DNA of 9,109 nt from Methanobacterium sp. (lineage in GTDB: Archaea; Methanobacteriota; Methanobacteria; Methanobacteriales; Methanobacteriaceae): contig JAQVTJ010000065.1 of the NCBI GenBank assembly GCA_028700095.1, positions 1 to 9,109 on the forward strand, read 5' to 3'. The notes under the pieces are model-generated. The model was given only the letters and a program-made list of their open reading frames with translations. It did not search any database and was not told where the DNA came from. This document shows positions 1 to 6,008 of the stretch, one piece after another (the first letter of the stretch is position 1; each line of letters opens with the position of its first letter). The position numbers and the translations under genes are program-made.

Positions 1-295
1 TCATCCAATACTTTTCCCTTAACCCTGGAAGGCTAATTATAAAGAACATTGTTAAGAGTGAACATTTTATATTTCTTTCTGGTGACATTTCTTTTATATG
101 AAATCTCAGACATAGCACTGCTGGTTTTTGTCCTTTTGGATTTTTTGTTTTTTTAGTTATATGTCTAAATATTGTGAATCTATGACCATCTAACATCTGT
201 ACTGTTTTATTAATTTCATCTCTTTTGAATTGTATTTTACCTGTTGTAATTCCTATTATTGTTTTTATAAAATTTGATATATAGGTGTGATTCAT
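1..295 (-). CDS. Hypothetical protein, N-terminal 98 residues only (runs off left edge)
   Basis: An open frame reads from an ATG at 295 without a stop to base 1, giving 98 codons plus one base, so the C-terminus is outside the window. A plausible ribosome binding site (GAGGT, 302-306) lies six bases before the ATG. The visible protein starts MNHTYISNFIKTIIG, has a basic Lys/Arg-rich middle (about residues 20-57), then a segment RFHIKEMSPERN (64-75), a hydrophobic stretch (about 79-90) and LPGLREKYWM (89-98). Codon use (ATA, AGA, AAA rich) matches the rest of the window. I have an unverified impression that small Methanobacteriales proteins share the RFH..MSP and LPG...K.W layout, perhaps with a ferredoxin-like alpha/beta fold, but I assign no function. 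The gene lies after the terminator of the ribosomal cluster and looks like a separate transcription unit. Confidence 0.72.
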   Translation of the reverse strand, partial: MNHTYISNFIKTIIGITTGKIQFKRDEINKTVQMLDGHRFTIFRHITKKTKNPKGQKPAVLCLRFHIKEMSPERNIKCSLLTMFFIISLPGLREKYWM

Positions 296-318
296 TGAGC
301 AACCTCGCTAGGTGTGAT
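282..318. repeat. 10-bp direct repeat bracketing the start of the hypothetical gene
   Basis: The plus-strand sequence TAGGTGTGAT occurs exactly at 282-291 and again at 309-318, separated by 17 bases. The ribosome binding site and ATG of the left-edge gene lie between the copies, and the second copy in the direction of transcription falls within codons 2-5. The repeat has mixed base composition, unlike the AT-rich background. It could be a paired operator or an RNA element. No factor is identified. Confidence 0.6.
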
Positions 319-342
319 ATTTTTATAATGTAAAAAAATATT
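316..342 (-). promoter_or_regulatory. Candidate TATA region for the left-edge hypothetical gene
   Basis: Read on the minus strand, TTATAAAA (321-328) and an A/T block with TAATATTT (about 335-342) precede the gene. A box at 321-328 would place the start near 299, making the mRNA almost leaderless and removing the GAGGT site. A box nearer 336 would start about 311 and keep it. The region overlaps the oligo-T terminator of the upstream cluster, so the exact element cannot be decided by eye. Confidence 0.35.
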
Positions 343-349
343 AAAAAAA
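332..349 (-). terminator. Double oligo-T terminator after tRNA-Ser
   Basis: Two runs of seven T on the minus strand (343-349 and 332-338) lie 31 and 42 bases past the tRNA 3' end. Archaeal RNA polymerase terminates at such U-runs without needing a hairpin. This would end transcription of the whole rpo/ribosomal/elongation-factor cluster before the separate hypothetical gene. Confidence 0.65.
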
Positions 350-379
350 GATTTTACTATGCTCAGTAATATGTGTAAA

Positions 380-464
380 CGCCGGGACTGGGATTTGAAC
401 CCAGGTGGAGTCAAACTCCACAGGATCTCAAGTCCTGCGCCTTCCCTGGCTAGGCTATCCCGGC
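380..464 (-). tRNA. tRNA-Ser (anticodon UGA), type II
   Basis: The complete 85-base cloverleaf can be folded by hand. The acceptor stem GCCGGGA pairs with TCCCGGC, the D stem GCC pairs with GGC, and the anticodon stem CAGGA/TCCTG closes the loop CTTGAGA. The anticodon TGA is at 428-430. The long variable arm is TGGAGT/ACTCCA around a TTG loop, and the T arm is CTGGG-TTCAAAT-CCCAG. The long variable arm allows only Ser or Leu in archaea. The anticodon and the discriminator G at position 73 (base 380) both indicate serine, since archaeal Leu tRNAs carry A73. No CCA is encoded, so it is added after transcription, and there is no intron. The gene starts 28 bases after the rps10 stop and is probably the last member of the cluster transcript, perhaps with help from its own promoter. 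Confidence 0.95.
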
Positions 465-484
465 ATAATATAAAAAAGGGGGTT

Positions 485-499
485 AAGCTATATTAGCTT
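485..499 (-). promoter_or_regulatory. Hairpin at rps10 stop, overlapping a possible tRNA box A
   Basis: AAGCTA (485-490) and TAGCTT (494-499) form a perfect 6-bp inverted repeat around a 3-base loop, and the rps10 stop codon lies inside it. On the minus strand it is followed by C5 and T6 (472-482), giving a weak terminator-like shape. The same bases read CTAATATA, partly like an archaeal box A, centred about 26 bases before the tRNA 5' end, which is the expected promoter distance. Either reading is inference. Confidence 0.35.
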
Positions 500-801
500 T
501 TTAATTCGATTTCTATGCTCACGTTATCTGGTACATTAACCTTCATGACTTGACGCATTGCACGTTCATCTGCTTCAATTCCAACAAGTCTCTTGTGGAT
601 TCGAAGTTCCCATTTTTCCCATGTTGCTTTTCCCTCTCCATCTGGAGATTTACGGGTTGGCACTACAAGTTTTTTGGTTGGCAATGGTATGGGTCCGGAT
701 AGGTCCACACCTGTTCTCTCTGCTATTCTTTTGAGTTGATCACATACATATGCAAGTTTTTCAGGATCTGTACCTGTGAGTTTTATTCTGGCTTTGTGCA
801 T
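493..801 (-). CDS. rps10: 30S ribosomal protein S10 (archaeal uS10)
   Basis: This 102-residue protein is a component of the 30S head. The sequence starts MHKARIKLTGTDPEKLAYVC and carries the S10 signatures SGPIPLPTKK (about residues 35-44) and the basic loop VPTRKSPDGEGKATWEKWE, which would contact 16S rRNA. It ends in the usual beta-strand tail VNVPDNVSIEIELKS. The length matches archaeal S10 (about 102). The ATG at 801 is preceded by GGAGGAT (806-812) at a short spacing, so the start is secure. It lies 58 bases after tuf and 28 bases before tRNA-Ser, in the archaeal order tuf-rps10-tRNA-Ser. It is probably cotranscribed with tuf. Nothing is anomalous in the coding sequence. Confidence 0.97.
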   Translation of the reverse strand: MHKARIKLTGTDPEKLAYVCDQLKRIAERTGVDLSGPIPLPTKKLVVPTRKSPDGEGKATWEKWELRIHKRLVGIEADERAMRQVMKVNVPDNVSIEIELKS

Positions 802-859
802 TCCAATCCTCCATAAAAATAAAAAGAAGGTTTAATATTACCTTCAGTTATAATTTCAA

Positions 860-2101
860 TTACTTTACTGGTACAATGTCAATACACATTCCAGCTGCAA
901 CTGTTTGACCCATATCCCTTATAGCGAATCTTCCCATATGTGGGATTTCTTTAATTTTTTCGATTACCATAGGTTTGGTTGGTCTGACAACAACAAATGC
1001 TGCGTCACCGGTTTTAAGGAAATCTGGGTTTTCTTCTTTGGTCTGACCTGTTGCTGGGTCCAGTTTTTTCTGAAGTTCCATAAAGGTACATGCAACCTGT
1101 GCTGTGTGACAGTGGAATACTGGAGTGTATCCAACGGTTATAACACCGGGATGTTGTAGAACAACAATTTGTGCTGTAAATTCTTTTGCTACGGTTGGAG
1201 CATTAGAAGTATGTCCAGCTACATCTCCTCTTCTGATATCGTTTTTACCAACACCTCTTACATTGAATCCTACATTATCACCTGGTTCTGCTTGTTCAAG
1301 CATTTCATGGTGCATTTCAATGGTTTTTACTTCTCCAGTTGAACCTGGAGGTTCAAATATGATATTGTCACCTTTTTTCATTATTCCAGTTTCTACTCTT
1401 CCCACTGGTACTGTTCCAACACCAGTGATTGAGTAAACATCCTGTACAGGTACTCTTAGTGGTAGCTGTGTTGGTTTTTCAGGTGCATTAAGTTCAGCAA
1501 GTGAGTCAACAAGTGATGGTCCTTTATACCATGGTGTGTTTTCAGATGCCTTTGTAATGTTATCTCCTTGGAATGCAGAGATTGGTATGAAGTTAATATC
1601 TTTTGGTTTGTATGCTACTGTTTTGATTAAAGCAGATACTTCCTCTTTAAGTTCATTGAATTTTTCTTCCTCATAATTTACAAGATCCATTTTGTTTATT
1701 GCAATGATTAATTGGTTAATACCAAGGGTTCTTGCAAGGAAAGCATGTTCTTTGGTTTGTGGCATTACACCATCATCAATTGCAACTACTAATACTGCTG
1801 CATCAGCTTGTGATGCACCTGTGATCATGTTTTTAACAAAATCTCTGTGACCAGGACAGTCCACAATTGTAAATTCATATTTTGGAGTATCGAATTTTGC
1901 ATGTGCAAGGTCGATTGTAACCCCTCTTTCTCTTTCTTCTTGGAGTTTGTCCATAACAAATCTAAACTTGTTTTCACCCTCTGAGAGCTGCTGTTCAGCT
2001 ATAGCTCCTGATTGTAAGAGAATATGTCCGACAAGTGTTGATTTACCATGGTCTACATGTCCAATAAATGCTAAGTTCATATGTTCTTTTTGTTTAGCCA
2101 T
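860..2101 (-). CDS. tuf: Translation elongation factor EF-1alpha (aEF-Tu)
   Basis: This cytoplasmic GTPase delivers aminoacyl-tRNA to the ribosomal A site. From the ATG at 2101 the protein has 413 residues. All G motifs are visible: GHVDHGKST (14-22), RERGVTID (57-64, with the switch I Thr), DCPGH (81-85) and NKMD (136-139). The G domain is followed by two beta-barrel domains, including VPVQDVYSITGVGTVPVGRVE and HPGVITVGYTPVFHCHTAQVAC. It ends DMGQTVAAGMCIDIVPVK, typical of archaeal EF-1alpha. An in-frame ATG at 2116 is rejected because it overlaps the ribosome binding site GGAGGT, while 2101 lies seven bases after that site and gives the usual MAKQKEHMN start. It sits 65 bases after fusA and 58 before rps10. 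The length and motifs are complete, with no intein or frameshift. Confidence 0.97.
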   Translation of the reverse strand: MAKQKEHMNLAFIGHVDHGKSTLVGHILLQSGAIAEQQLSEGENKFRFVMDKLQEERERGVTIDLAHAKFDTPKYEFTIVDCPGHRDFVKNMITGASQADAAVLVVAIDDGVMPQTKEHAFLARTLGINQLIIAINKMDLVNYEEEKFNELKEEVSALIKTVAYKPKDINFIPISAFQGDNITKASENTPWYKGPSLVDSLAELNAPEKPTQLPLRVPVQDVYSITGVGTVPVGRVETGIMKKGDNIIFEPPGSTGEVKTIEMHHEMLEQAEPGDNVGFNVRGVGKNDIRRGDVAGHTSNAPTVAKEFTAQIVVLQHPGVITVGYTPVFHCHTAQVACTFMELQKKLDPATGQTKEENPDFLKTGDAAFVVVRPTKPMVIEKIKEIPHMGRFAIRDMGQTVAAGMCIDIVPVK

Positions 2102-2108
2102 AAAATAT

Positions 2109-2114
2109 ACCTCC
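2109..2114 (-). promoter_or_regulatory. Ribosome binding site that fixes the tuf start
   Basis: GGAGGT on the minus strand ends seven bases before the ATG at 2101. It overlaps the upstream in-frame ATG at 2116, which therefore cannot use it. This supports a 413-residue protein over a 418-residue one. Confidence 0.85.
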
Positions 2115-2166
2115 ATTTAACATTTTTTTGTATAATTTATTAGTTTTATTTTTATCAAATTTTTAA

Positions 2167-4359
2167 TCAGCCAATATAATGGTCTGGTCCATAAGGCTCT
2201 GGATTTAATCCTTTTCTAGCTCTGATCTCCCTTATAATTGTCTTCTGAAGTTCAGGAGGTAATCTTACAAAACCTGCACTCTCAGTTGACCAGAGACACC
2301 GTCCTTCAGCTGCAGATCTTATATCTCCTGCGAATCCAAACATTTCAGCAACAGGTACAGTTGATTCCAATGTAGCCATGTCTCCTTCTTGTGACATATC
2401 CACTATTTGCCCTCTTCTCTTCTGTATTTCCCTAGTTGCTGCACCCATATAGTCTTGTGGAACGTTAATAAATACTTTTTGTATTGGTTCTAATAATGTT
2501 GGGTTGGCAAGCATAATTGCACCGTAAACTGCTTTCCTTATTGCAGGTAAAACCTGTGCTGGGCCTCTGTGAACAGCATCTTCGTGTATTTTAGCGTCTT
2601 TTAATGATATTTTAAGTCCCATAACCTTTTCTCTAGCTATTGGTCCATCATCAAGTGCGCTTTCAAATCCTTCGAGTAAAAGTTCTTTTATCTCATCAAG
2701 ATATTGAATACCACGTGTCATGTTAATGAATAGAGATCTTTTATATACATCCCATACCTTTTTTGCTTCGTCTTTAGGAAGACCATATTCTGTAAAGGTT
2801 GATGTATTTTCTTTCTTTTTAACACGTCCTTCTTTGATCTTTCCTTCCTGTATAGCTTGGAATAGTTCATCTGAAAGTGGTTCTATGTCAATATAATATC
2901 TGTTATGTTTGTTAGGTGATTTTCCTTCAACAGGACCTGCTTTTCCAGCAATAGTTTCTCTGTAAACTACAATTGGTTCTGAAGTTTCTATTTCAACACC
3001 TTTTTCATTGATACGGTAAGTTATAATCTCTAAGTGAAGTTCACCCATACCAGATATAAGATGTTCTCCTGTTTCTTCGTTGATTTCTACCCTGACTGTT
3101 GGATCTTCTTTTCCTACTTGTCTTAATACTTCTATAAGTTTTGGAAGGTCTTTGGTATTTTTTGCTTCAACTGCAACTGTAACAACTGGTTCTGATATAT
3201 GTTCAATACCTTCAAATGGGTCAATGATGGTTCCAAGGTTAGTTACTGTTTCACCGGCCATAGCATTTCTTGCACCGGTTATTGCAACTATATTTCCTGC
3301 TGGAACCCTGTCTGTATTAATACGTTCAGGACCCATGTAAACTCCAACTTGTTGTGTTCTGGCTTTTCCATGAGAACCTATGAAAAATATTTCTGTTCCC
3401 TTCTCTATGGTTCCACCATATACTCTTCCTGTTGCAATTTCACCAGCATGTTTATCTATGCTTACATTTGTAATCATCACTGCTAGTGGTGAATCCGGGT
3501 CTGTGTTAATCATACCTTGTCCTTCAACAGATTCTATATCTCCATTCCATATACTTGGTACTCTGTATCTTTGGGAGACATCTGGACTTGGGAGATGGTC
3601 TACAACCATTCCTAATAGAACATCATGTATAGGTACTTTATCTGCTAAGTCTTTTTGTTTGTCATCTCTACAGGCTTCACGTATGTCATTGAATGTTATA
3701 CCTGTTTTTTGCATCATTGGAACATTGATAGCCCAATTATGATATGCTGAACCAAATGCAACACTTCCATCTTCAACTCTAGCAAGCCATTCTTTTTTGA
3801 ATTCTTCTGGAGCCATATTTTTTATGAGTTTATTAGCACTTGCAATTATTTTGAGGAATCTGTTCTGTAATTCATCTCCTTCAAGTTTAAGCTCATTTAT
3901 AAGACGATCAACCTTGTTTATAAATAAAACTGGACGAACATTTTCTTTTAAAGCTTGGCGTAGTACTGTTTCTGTTTGGGGCATTATACCTTCAACTGCA
4001 CATACAACCACAACAGCCCCATCAACTGCTCTCATTGCCCTTGTAACATCCCCACCAAAATCAACATGTCCTGGTGTGTCTATTAAGTTTATGAGATATT
4101 CCTCATCTTTGTAATTGTGAACCATTGAAACATTTGCTGCATCTATGGTAATTCCTCTTGCCTGTTCCTGTTCATCAAAGTCCAGGAAACGCTGATCCCC
4201 AGCAAGTTCTGAAGATATCATACCTGCACCAGCAAGGAGGTTGTCTGATAATGTAGTTTTCCCATGGTCGATATGAGCTACAATACCGATGTTCCTTATA
4301 TACTTAGGAGTATACATCAATTCCTTAATCTTATTAATCATTTTAGTACGTCTACTCAC
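2167..4359 (-). CDS. fusA: Translation elongation factor EF-2 (aEF-2)
   Basis: This ribosomal translocase GTPase, from the GTG at 4359, has 730 residues, matching archaeal EF-2. G motifs are AHIDHGKT (28-35), RGITI in switch I, DTPGH (94-98) and NKVD (148-151). The domain II to V landmarks follow, including ISGMGELHLEI. The C-terminal loop IHEDAVHRGPAQV contains His597, the residue archaea and eukaryotes modify to diphthamide; this identifies EF-2 rather than bacterial EF-G. An upstream in-frame GTG at 4368 lies inside the AGGTGAT ribosome binding site (4364-4370). The GTG at 4359 follows that site at normal spacing and yields the family-typical MSRRTKMINKIKELMY. The gene lies 44 bases after rps7 and 65 before tuf, the archaeal str order. 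No intein is present at the P-loop or elsewhere. Confidence 0.97.
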   Translation of the reverse strand: MSRRTKMINKIKELMYTPKYIRNIGIVAHIDHGKTTLSDNLLAGAGMISSELAGDQRFLDFDEQEQARGITIDAANVSMVHNYKDEEYLINLIDTPGHVDFGGDVTRAMRAVDGAVVVVCAVEGIMPQTETVLRQALKENVRPVLFINKVDRLINELKLEGDELQNRFLKIIASANKLIKNMAPEEFKKEWLARVEDGSVAFGSAYHNWAINVPMMQKTGITFNDIREACRDDKQKDLADKVPIHDVLLGMVVDHLPSPDVSQRYRVPSIWNGDIESVEGQGMINTDPDSPLAVMITNVSIDKHAGEIATGRVYGGTIEKGTEIFFIGSHGKARTQQVGVYMGPERINTDRVPAGNIVAITGARNAMAGETVTNLGTIIDPFEGIEHISEPVVTVAVEAKNTKDLPKLIEVLRQVGKEDPTVRVEINEETGEHLISGMGELHLEIITYRINEKGVEIETSEPIVVYRETIAGKAGPVEGKSPNKHNRYYIDIEPLSDELFQAIQEGKIKEGRVKKKENTSTFTEYGLPKDEAKKVWDVYKRSLFINMTRGIQYLDEIKELLLEGFESALDDGPIAREKVMGLKISLKDAKIHEDAVHRGPAQVLPAIRKAVYGAIMLANPTLLEPIQKVFINVPQDYMGAATREIQKRRGQIVDMSQEGDMATLESTVPVAEMFGFAGDIRSAAEGRCLWSTESAGFVRLPPELQKTIIREIRARKGLNPEPYGPDHYIG

Positions 4360-4363
4360 CAAA

Positions 4364-4370
4364 ATCACCT
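4364..4370 (-). promoter_or_regulatory. Ribosome binding site that selects the GTG start of fusA
   Basis: AGGTGAT matches the complement of the archaeal 16S rRNA 3' end and stands four bases before the GTG at 4359. The only earlier in-frame candidate (GTG at 4368) is part of this site. Confidence 0.8.
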
Positions 4371-4403
4371 AGTAACCATAAAATTTTATGTAATCATTAA
4401 TAT

Positions 4404-4967
4404 TTAGTGGGCAGATCTTGCAATTCTTTCTTTTTCTTCCTTCTTTCCTATTGCAAAGCTTCTTGTATCATACTCTGCTGCAAAAAGAAGTTCATCAGCA
4501 AGACATTCTTCTACAGATCGTTTTCTTTTGAATGATGATTGTAGAGCGCCTCTTGTTAAGAATCCAATAGCTAGATCAACCCTTCTTTGTGGTGCTATAT
4601 CCACTGCAACTTGATATCCTATTCCACCATACTTGATTCTGGTTGTTTCTTCACGTGGTGCAGTATTTTCTACAGCTTTCACAAGAACCTGTATAGGGTT
4701 CTTTTTTGACCTTTGGTTTATAATATCCAATGCCCCTTTAACTATGTTATAAGACATGTTCTTTTTCCCAGAGTTTCTCTGTGTTCTCATGATTTTGTTC
4801 ATGAGCCTTTCAACTATTGAAACTTTGGATTTTGCGAACTGCCTTCTAACATGCCTTCCTAGGGTGTGCGGAACCATAATTTCGTCAAGGCAAATGTAGT
4901 TTATTAGACCTAAGTCATCTACTTTCACCTCTTCTAACTCCCATTTATCGAAGACCTTAAAACTCAT
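4404..4967 (-). CDS. rps7: 30S ribosomal protein S7 (archaeal uS7)
   Basis: This 187-residue protein organises the 3' major domain of 16S rRNA in the 30S head, near the E-site tRNA. The archaeal N-terminal extension (about residues 1-35) precedes the conserved core: GRHVRRQFAKSKVSIVERLMNKIMRTQRNSGKK, then the VLVKAVENTAPREETTRIKYGGIGY segment of the beta-hairpin region and VDIAPQRRVDLAIGFLT. The ATG at 4967 follows GAGGT, and only 15 bases separate it from the rps12 stop, implying translational linkage. Length agrees with archaeal S7. In bacteria S7 is the autogenous regulator of the str operon. I see no obvious S7-binding structure in this short gap. Confidence 0.97.
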   Translation of the reverse strand: MSFKVFDKWELEEVKVDDLGLINYICLDEIMVPHTLGRHVRRQFAKSKVSIVERLMNKIMRTQRNSGKKNMSYNIVKGALDIINQRSKKNPIQVLVKAVENTAPREETTRIKYGGIGYQVAVDIAPQRRVDLAIGFLTRGALQSSFKRKRSVEECLADELLFAAEYDTRSFAIGKKEEKERIARSAH

Positions 4968-4982
4968 AAAATTACCTCACTT

Positions 4983-5408
4983 TTATCTTACTGGTTTTTC
5001 TATTCTACCTATAACCATTTGTTGTAATGATACATTGTTAACCTTTGTAACTTTCCATCTTACACCAGGTATATCGCCCATAGACCTTCCTGAAGGTCCT
5101 CCGATTCCCTCAATCATGACTTCGTCATGTTCATCAATGAAACCTATTGCACCGTCTCCTGGAGCAAAGGCTGTTAATTGTTTACCATTTTTTATAAGTT
5201 GGACACGTACACATTTCCTTATAGCAGAGTTTGGCTGTTTTGCCTCTACACCTACTTTTTCAATGACGATTCCCCTAGCTTGAGGTGCGCCTTCAAGTGG
5301 ATCTGCTTTTACATCTAATCTAAGAGCTCTTCTCTTATATTCCACATCCTTCCACCTGAAATTTTGTCTATTCTTTTTAAGCTTTTTTGCTGCGAAAAGT
5401 CCTGGCAA
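4983..5408 (-). CDS. rps12: 30S ribosomal protein S12 (archaeal uS12), TTG start
   Basis: This 141-residue protein of the decoding centre governs fidelity and contacts the A-site codon-anticodon helix. It begins PGLFAAKKLKKNRQNFRWKD, as in other euryarchaea. It carries the S12 core QPNSAIRKCVRVQLIKNGK, FAPGDGAIGFIDEHDEV (the segment holding the conserved loop) and GDIPGVRWKV, and ends GRIEKPVR. The start codon is TTG at 5408; no ATG or GTG lies in frame nearby and the first residues fit the family. A strong AAGGAGGAA (5415-5423) is six bases upstream. It is the first gene after a 163-base gap and probably opens an internal str transcription unit with rps7, fusA, tuf and rps10. Confidence 0.96.
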   Translation of the reverse strand: MPGLFAAKKLKKNRQNFRWKDVEYKRRALRLDVKADPLEGAPQARGIVIEKVGVEAKQPNSAIRKCVRVQLIKNGKQLTAFAPGDGAIGFIDEHDEVMIEGIGGPSGRSMGDIPGVRWKVTKVNNVSLQQMVIGRIEKPVR

Positions 5409-5414
5409 ATGAAA

Positions 5415-5423
5415 TTCCTCCTT
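5415..5423 (-). promoter_or_regulatory. Strong ribosome binding site for the TTG start of rps12
   Basis: AAGGAGGAA on the minus strand ends six bases before TTG at 5408. Its strength may compensate for the weak start codon. It confirms the TTG, since there is no other start in register. Confidence 0.82.
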
Positions 5424-5462
5424 GTAAATATTACAATTTAAATAAAGTTATCAGATATTCAA

Positions 5463-5472
5463 ATTTATAATT
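5463..5472 (-). promoter_or_regulatory. Candidate internal promoter (TATA box) for rps12
   Basis: In the 163-base gap before rps12, ATTATAAATT on the minus strand resembles an archaeal box A. A start about 25 bases downstream (near 5443) would leave a leader of about 35 bases that includes the ribosome binding site. The gap is very AT-rich, so other boxes are possible. Confidence 0.4.
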
Positions 5473-5481
5473 ATATTAATA

Positions 5482-5497
5482 ATATCATCGATGTTAT
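5482..5497. repeat. Palindrome upstream of the rps12 promoter candidate
   Basis: CATCGATG at 5486-5493 is a perfect 8-bp palindrome. Symmetry continues to 5482-5497 with one mismatched pair. It lies about 10 bases upstream of the candidate TATA box, where a DNA-binding regulator could act. No regulator is identified and chance remains possible. Confidence 0.45.
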
Positions 5498-5571
5498 AAT
5501 CAGCGAGTAACATTTATTTGAATACTATGATTTGAATTTATTCTATTATTTTTTTTTCTTTATGTTCTTCT

Positions 5572-6003
5572 CTATTTTATAATAATGTTATTTATATTAT
5601 GCTGCCTCTTGGCTAAGAGTCTGGCACGTTCAATATTTTGTCCACCTTTTCCAATAGCAGTTCTTTTATTTCTTGAATCTGCTTCAAGAGTAGCAATTTT
5701 CTCCCCATTTTCCTTCTGAAGTATTCTTATACTTCTAATCTTGGCAGGAGCCATAATATTACCTATAAATTCCACTTGATCATCTGAGTGTTCAATTACT
5801 TCAACGCCCTTATCAACAGTTTTTTGAACTTTGGCAACAGTACTACCTTTTTTTCCAATGGCAAGACCCATATCTCCTTTTTTTACAATGAATGTTAATT
5901 TACCATTTTCATCATCAACTAAAAGGTCTTTTACCATTGCACCAGTCATACTTTCAAATAATGCAATGTACCTTATTTCATTTGTTGAGAATTTTATAGT
6001 CAC
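5572..6003 (-). CDS. nusA: Archaeal NusA-like transcription factor with two KH domains
   Basis: This 143-residue RNA-binding protein corresponds to the two KH domains of bacterial NusA. It lacks the N-terminal polymerase-binding and S1 domains, which is normal for archaea. KH1 carries the GXXG loop in IGKKG (49-53) and KH2 in IGKGG (117-121). The start KFSTNEIRYIALFESMTGA is family-typical. The start is GTG at 6003, five bases after the rpl30e stop. The only ribosome binding site is a modest GGGGT that runs into that stop, so translation is probably coupled to rpl30e. The role in archaea is less clear than in bacteria: likely termination, antitermination or rRNA processing. It closes the rpo-side group before the 163-base gap. 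Confidence 0.94.
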   Translation of the reverse strand: MTIKFSTNEIRYIALFESMTGAMVKDLLVDDENGKLTFIVKKGDMGLAIGKKGSTVAKVQKTVDKGVEVIEHSDDQVEFIGNIMAPAKIRSIRILQKENGEKIATLEADSRNKRTAIGKGGQNIERARLLAKRQHNINNIIIK

Positions 6004-6008
6004 AGAAA

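Larger units (their letters stand above)
5457..5537. repeat. Octamer ATTTGAAT: two direct copies and one inverted copy in the rps12 leader
   Basis: On the plus strand ATTTGAAT is at 5516-5523 and 5530-5537 (14 bases apart), and its reverse complement ATTCAAAT is at 5457-5464. The inverted pair brackets the CATCGATG palindrome and the candidate promoter. The octamer is AT-rich, so coincidence is a real possibility. Confidence 0.4.

Noticed and set aside
296..379. Mobile element or attachment site beside tRNA-Ser
   Set aside because: I saw no integrase, no duplicated tRNA 3' end and no inverted terminal repeats in the flanking bases that are visible.
380..464. Reading the tRNA as tRNA-Leu (GAG)
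   Set aside because: Shifting the loop by one base destroys the anticodon stem. The unshifted loop gives UGA, and the discriminator is G, as in archaeal Ser tRNAs.
905..1436. Plus-strand open frames opposite tuf, and similar ones opposite fusA, rps12, nusA and rpoA1
   Set aside because: They are antisense shadows of strongly conserved genes. They have low-complexity or improbable composition, no recognisable family and no convincing ribosome binding site.
2102..2166. Separate promoter for tuf in the 65-base gap after fusA
   Set aside because: The TATA-like TTATAC element is so close that the predicted start would fall in the ribosome binding site. The gap is better read as an operon spacer.
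5440..5500. Possible C/D box small RNA in the rps12 leader (a GATGA and CTGA motifs on the minus strand)
   Set aside because: The C box does not fit RUGAUGA, there is no C'/D' pair, and the guide region would be almost pure A/T.
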